A DNA stretch of 64,000 nucleotides from Bimuria novae-zelandiae CBS 107.79 (taxonomy: Eukaryota; Ascomycota; Dothideomycetes; Pleosporales; Didymosphaeriaceae). The notes under the pieces are model-generated. The model made no database searches, was not told the DNA's origin, and saw only the letters and a list, made by a program, of their open reading frames with translations. The stretch is taken from positions 342,798 through 406,797 of the forward strand of contig ML976710.1 of NCBI GenBank assembly GCA_010015655.1, read 5' to 3'. How positions within the stretch are numbered: position 1 is the first letter of the stretch; every line of letters starts with the position of its first letter. Position numbers and translations under genes: made by a program. Shown piece by piece: positions 60,658 to 64,000 of this stretch.

Positions 60658-62385
60658 ATGGAGACGCCTGCGAGACTACCCCCAGAAGCCTCCATAGCAA
60701 CCCGCCCCGCCGACCTAGAGTCAGCGAGACACCTTAATATAAGCCACCCCTCAAGGAGACAGCCGCAGCAGCATGTAGCAGCGATACCACGTCTTAACCT
60801 AGGTGGAGGAGTGCAGACCAGAAACGCGCCAGCTACTACTACAGTAACTAAAGCCCTGACAACCCACATCACGGCCGCCAAACAAGCTGCCGCCACCCAG
60901 GAGGCCATGATCTACACCCTAGCACAGGCTGTAGACAGCTACCTCAATGCCTATAAGCTCCCTAAAGAGCAGGCAGTCGCCAACGCCCTCCGCCAGCGCG
61001 TTATACAGGCCCTGAAAAACTCTACCCCAGCGCCAAGCCTCTTGCGCACAGACCGCACTAAGAGTATCACCAACGCCAGCACCAGTGCCAGCGACAGCAG
61101 CCGCAACCGCAGCAGGGCTGCGGGGCCAAGAACATGGGCAAACGTAGCTGCCAGCGCGAACCCCTTAAGCACAGGGTACACCACCTCTAGCAGCAACCAG
61201 AGCAGCACTAGGGCCACCGCTAATAGACACACCCGCCGCAGTTAAAGCGACACTAAGGACCCTAGGATCCTCATCACGGTGCCTGCGCCGGAGCGGCTCT
61301 CACAGAGCTCACCATATGCAATCAGAAAGGCCATTTGCGACACGCTGGGCCTTAACCTCAGCGCCATACCCGGCGCCTCAAAGACCAGGACAGGATGGGC
61401 CGTCACCCCCGCCAATAACAAGACAAGAGACAGCCTCATGGAACAGGGAAAGAAAGATTTAATGATAAGCGCTGTAGGAGGCAGCACAGCCGAGCTGCCA
61501 CAGAAATGGTTCAACTATGCTATACCCAACGTCCCTAGCGCGTACCGATCCTTGCTAGGCCCGGAGGTGCCAGTCACACACGACATGATAGAGGACGAGG
61601 CAGCCGTACAGACAGGCTCACTGCCTGCCAACTGTAGACAGTCAAGGCATGGCGCTAATGAAGACGGAACTATCACCTGAATCATCTCCTTCACAAAGAA
61701 AGTGCGACAATTTAGGCTCCTAGGCAGTAGTAGCGCCTTAAGGGCGATTACTAAGACCCCAGCTATATAACGACACGACCCAGGCTGCCAGGGCTACTGC
61801 AACCCACTGAAATGCGTGCGCCTCCCCCGCTGTAACAACTATGGCAAGAAACAAGAGGACCACACAGGCCCCCTAGGCTTAGGATGCACCTATCCAGTGC
61901 AGTGCGCCAACTGTCTTGGCCCACATCAGGCAGGGCACATTGACTGCCTGGCAGCGCCACGCCGAGTTAACAAGCAGGTCATCAGGCCAACGAGGAGGGA
62001 GATGGGCACATACCGCCGCGCCAGTCGCCAGGCCTATGAGCACGCCAACCGCCCGTCCCCAGGTACCAAAACAGAGGCAGCAACCGCGGCAGCCCAGGAC
62101 AGCTCACCGGAGCTCCGTGATGGCCTATACAGTGCCCCCGCTGCCTCTAGCTCACATCCAGCAGGCACAGCAACAACGCCACCAAACGCCAACAAGCGAC
62201 GTAACCCAGGACCGGAGGCGTCAACAAGGCCCTCTACCCGCCCACAACGCTCCACTCATATCCCTAGGAACCTAAATCTGGCGGCGATGTCGGCGCGCAG
62301 CGTTGCGCCACCTCAAGATCACACAGCTTCATCCTCATCAAAGAGAGACGTAAGCATAAGCGACGAGAATAATCTCTCATGTTAA
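60658..62385 (+). pseudogene. LINE G ORF1 (gag-like) with three premature stops
   Basis: One frame starting METPARLPPEASIATRP, interrupted by TAA at 61243, TGA at 61678 and TAA at about 61768, each compatible with a single CpA/TpG-type transition from Gln or Trp. Domains: a disordered Ser/Thr/Pro-rich N terminus, a helical segment (LAQAVDSYLNAYKLPKEQ), an RNA-binding-like part (RAICDTLGLNL-type), then Cys-rich knuckles (CQGYCNPLKCVRLPRC, CTYPVQCANCLGPHQAGHID), and a basic/Pro-rich tail. ORF1 proteins of LINEs bind their RNA in the particle; inferred from the family. Confidence 0.75.
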
Positions 62386-64000
62386 GCACACCTATACAGA
62401 GACAAAGGACTCCCCTTAGGGAGCGTGATATACAGGTTAGCTGGACAAATGTGGGGCGAAGCTCGCCTAGCCATATTGCGGCCCTAAAAATCGCTTTTCA
62501 AGAAGGTATTGACGTAGTATGCATACAGGAGCCAGCCACGTGGCCTGGCACCCGCACCTCAAACCACCCAAGCTACCAGCTACACCCACCTATCGACAGC
62601 TGGGACGACCCCCAGCACAGGGGGACACAGAGACCCAGAGTCCTCATCTACACGCTAAAAGGCGCACAGCTCCACATCACGACCATAGCGCCCCTGCAGG
62701 ACAGGGACAGACAATGGATTCAGGTCAACGGGGTCTCTATCCTCAACATCTATAGGCAGCCTCAGACCACGCCGGTCCTAGAGTATGTCACAGGCCTCAC
62801 CCCCCCAGCAAGATGCCTAGTGGGGGGAGACTTCAACACCAAGCACGATACATTTGAGCCTGGTATCACCACCTCGCAAGGCGGCGCCGAGCTTGCGCGC
62901 TGGGCCACAGTCAGCGGCATGGACTACATTGGAGAACCCGGCAGAGCCACCCACAGAGCCGGCCACGTCCTAGACCTTAGCTTCTCTAATATCGCCTTCG
63001 CGAAGACGGAGGTGCGCGACGACCTGCACTGCGGCTCTAACCACGCTACCCTAGTTACGACACTGCCAGGCAGAGGCACACTAAGCCGCGAACAATATCG
63101 CCTCAGGCTTCCTAGAAAGAAGCTTCTTCCCTTTACCCGGCTAGTCGCAATGGGTATGCCACAGCTGCCCTCGATAGCAGCGGCCTCCAACCCACGCCAG
63201 GTGGAAGAGTGCGCCGCAGCGCTGACCTCATTGCTCCAAGATACTCTACGCAAAACCGGCTGCCCAAAGAGGGAAGGCAGGAAGGCGGCACCTTAGTGGA
63301 CAGACGAGTGCGCTAACGCCAGGCGCCTGCACCTTAAGTCTAGACAGGGCCACATAGGCACCCAGACCCCAGAGACTCGCAGCTTCCTGACCATAGTAAG
63401 AAAGGCTAAGAGACAATACTGGCAACATACTATTAATAGCGCAAAGGAGGACTCCGACCTCTTTCGAATTATAGGCTGGCACAAGCTTGAGCCAACAAGA
63501 CCAGACCCGCCGCTGGCCTACGAGGGGCGCTATATTACTGACCCGCAGGAGAAAGCTGAGACGCTTAGACAAGCGATACTCTGCCGTTTCGACAGTAGCG
63601 ATGACTTACCAGAGGCTCCAGCACCTAACGTCCAAGGATCGCAAAGCCATCACGCCCTCCCCTAGGACCTATACCTTTCCCCTAAAGAGGTTGAGCGTAA
63701 CACAATAGGAGTCTTAAGCACCTCACCTAGCACGGACAGGATCACTATCCGCATGCTCACCGCATGCTAGCACTATATTCAGACGTATCTTACCAGCCTA
63801 TACCGGCGCTGTCTGGCCCTCAGCTACTTCCCCCACGCGTGGAGGGTCGCAGAGGTCGTTATAGTACCCAAGATAGGCAAAAAGGACAAATCCTCCCCCA
63901 GATCATGGAGACCCATCGCCCTGCTATCCTGCCTAGGCAAGGGCCTAGAGAGAATCTTAGCAAGGAGATTTGCTAGCACTGCCATGGCACACAGCATACT
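62379..64000 (+). pseudogene. LINE G ORF2: endonuclease and start of reverse transcriptase (3' end outside window)
   Basis: ATG at 62379 overlaps the ORF1 stop. APE-type endonuclease: SWTNVGRSSPSHIAALKIAF, GIDVVCIQEPATW (catalytic Glu), VGGDFNTKHDTFEPG (G-D-F-N), and GSNHATLVTTLPG near 63025 (final S-D/N-H). RT begins after 63300 with AEVVIVPKIGKKDKSSPRSW and RPIALLSCLGKGLERILARR. In-frame TAG codons at 63294, 63663 and 63767 break it; all could be CAG or TGG mutated. So it is recently damaged rather than ancient. Confidence 0.8.

Larger units (their letters stand above)
60509..64000 (+). mobile_element. LINE G (Tad/I-like), nearly intact, cut by the window end
   Basis: GC-normal, with only a few stops, unlike every other element here. 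A 5' leader of about 150 bp is followed by ORF1 at 60658 and ORF2 from 62379 running off the end. Family placement rests on ORF1 zinc knuckles, an APE-type endonuclease and an RT of the GKGLERIL type. Confidence 0.85.

Overview
The window looks like a chromosome segment of a filamentous ascomycete (Pezizomycotina; Dothideomycetes is a guess). Short GT-AG introns of about 40-85 nt, fungal gene families (Swa2/auxilin J-protein, Ypq1-type PQ-loop transporter, fungal transcription-factor domain), and transposons eroded by C-to-T/G-to-A transitions in CpA/TpG context (the signature of repeat-induced point mutation, RIP) all point that way. No bacterial gene layout, tRNA or rRNA was seen.

Layout. 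1-6.9 kb is a gene-bearing block: the 3' end of a Swa2-like J-protein, a PQ-loop transporter, a zinc-finger gene with an 18-bp minisatellite in its coding sequence, and an acidic orphan gene. 7.2-9.6 kb is an AT-rich RIP block with a dead Tc1/mariner-type transposase. 9.65-17.7 kb is GC-normal again: a featureless stretch, a chromodomain gene interrupted by one TAG, an orphan 411-aa gene on the minus strand, and a fungal transcription factor on the minus strand.

17.65-36.2 kb is one nest of transposons inside a 31+31-bp inverted pair. Three pogo/Fot1 elements (C, A, B) sit head to tail, separated only by single TA dinucleotides. Element B is split by a Ty3/gypsy element (gypsy-1, TSD GGCCG) and by a Tad/I-like LINE (F). 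Removing both inserts, each with one target duplication, leaves exactly 2134 bp, the length of the intact copy B' at 55.3-57.4 kb.

36.5-36.8 kb carries one small gene with paired cysteines. 37.0-57.5 kb is a second nest: a LINE (E) with a perfect 15-bp target duplication that holds a Ty1/copia element (TSD GGAGA), a second gypsy element (gypsy-2, TSD TAGCT) and pogo B'. 57.5-60.5 kb holds a dead pogo copy and a dead LINE (H). 60.5 kb to the end is a much fresher LINE (G) cut by the window edge.

Most notable signal: both gypsy elements, though of different families, carry an antisense reading frame between the end of pol and the 3' LTR. Each encodes a cysteine pattern resembling a Zn(II)2Cys6 cluster, and the one in gypsy-2 has a canonical GT-AG intron on its own strand. 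RIP has spared many element boundaries (TIRs, outer LTR ends, junctions) while destroying the bodies.
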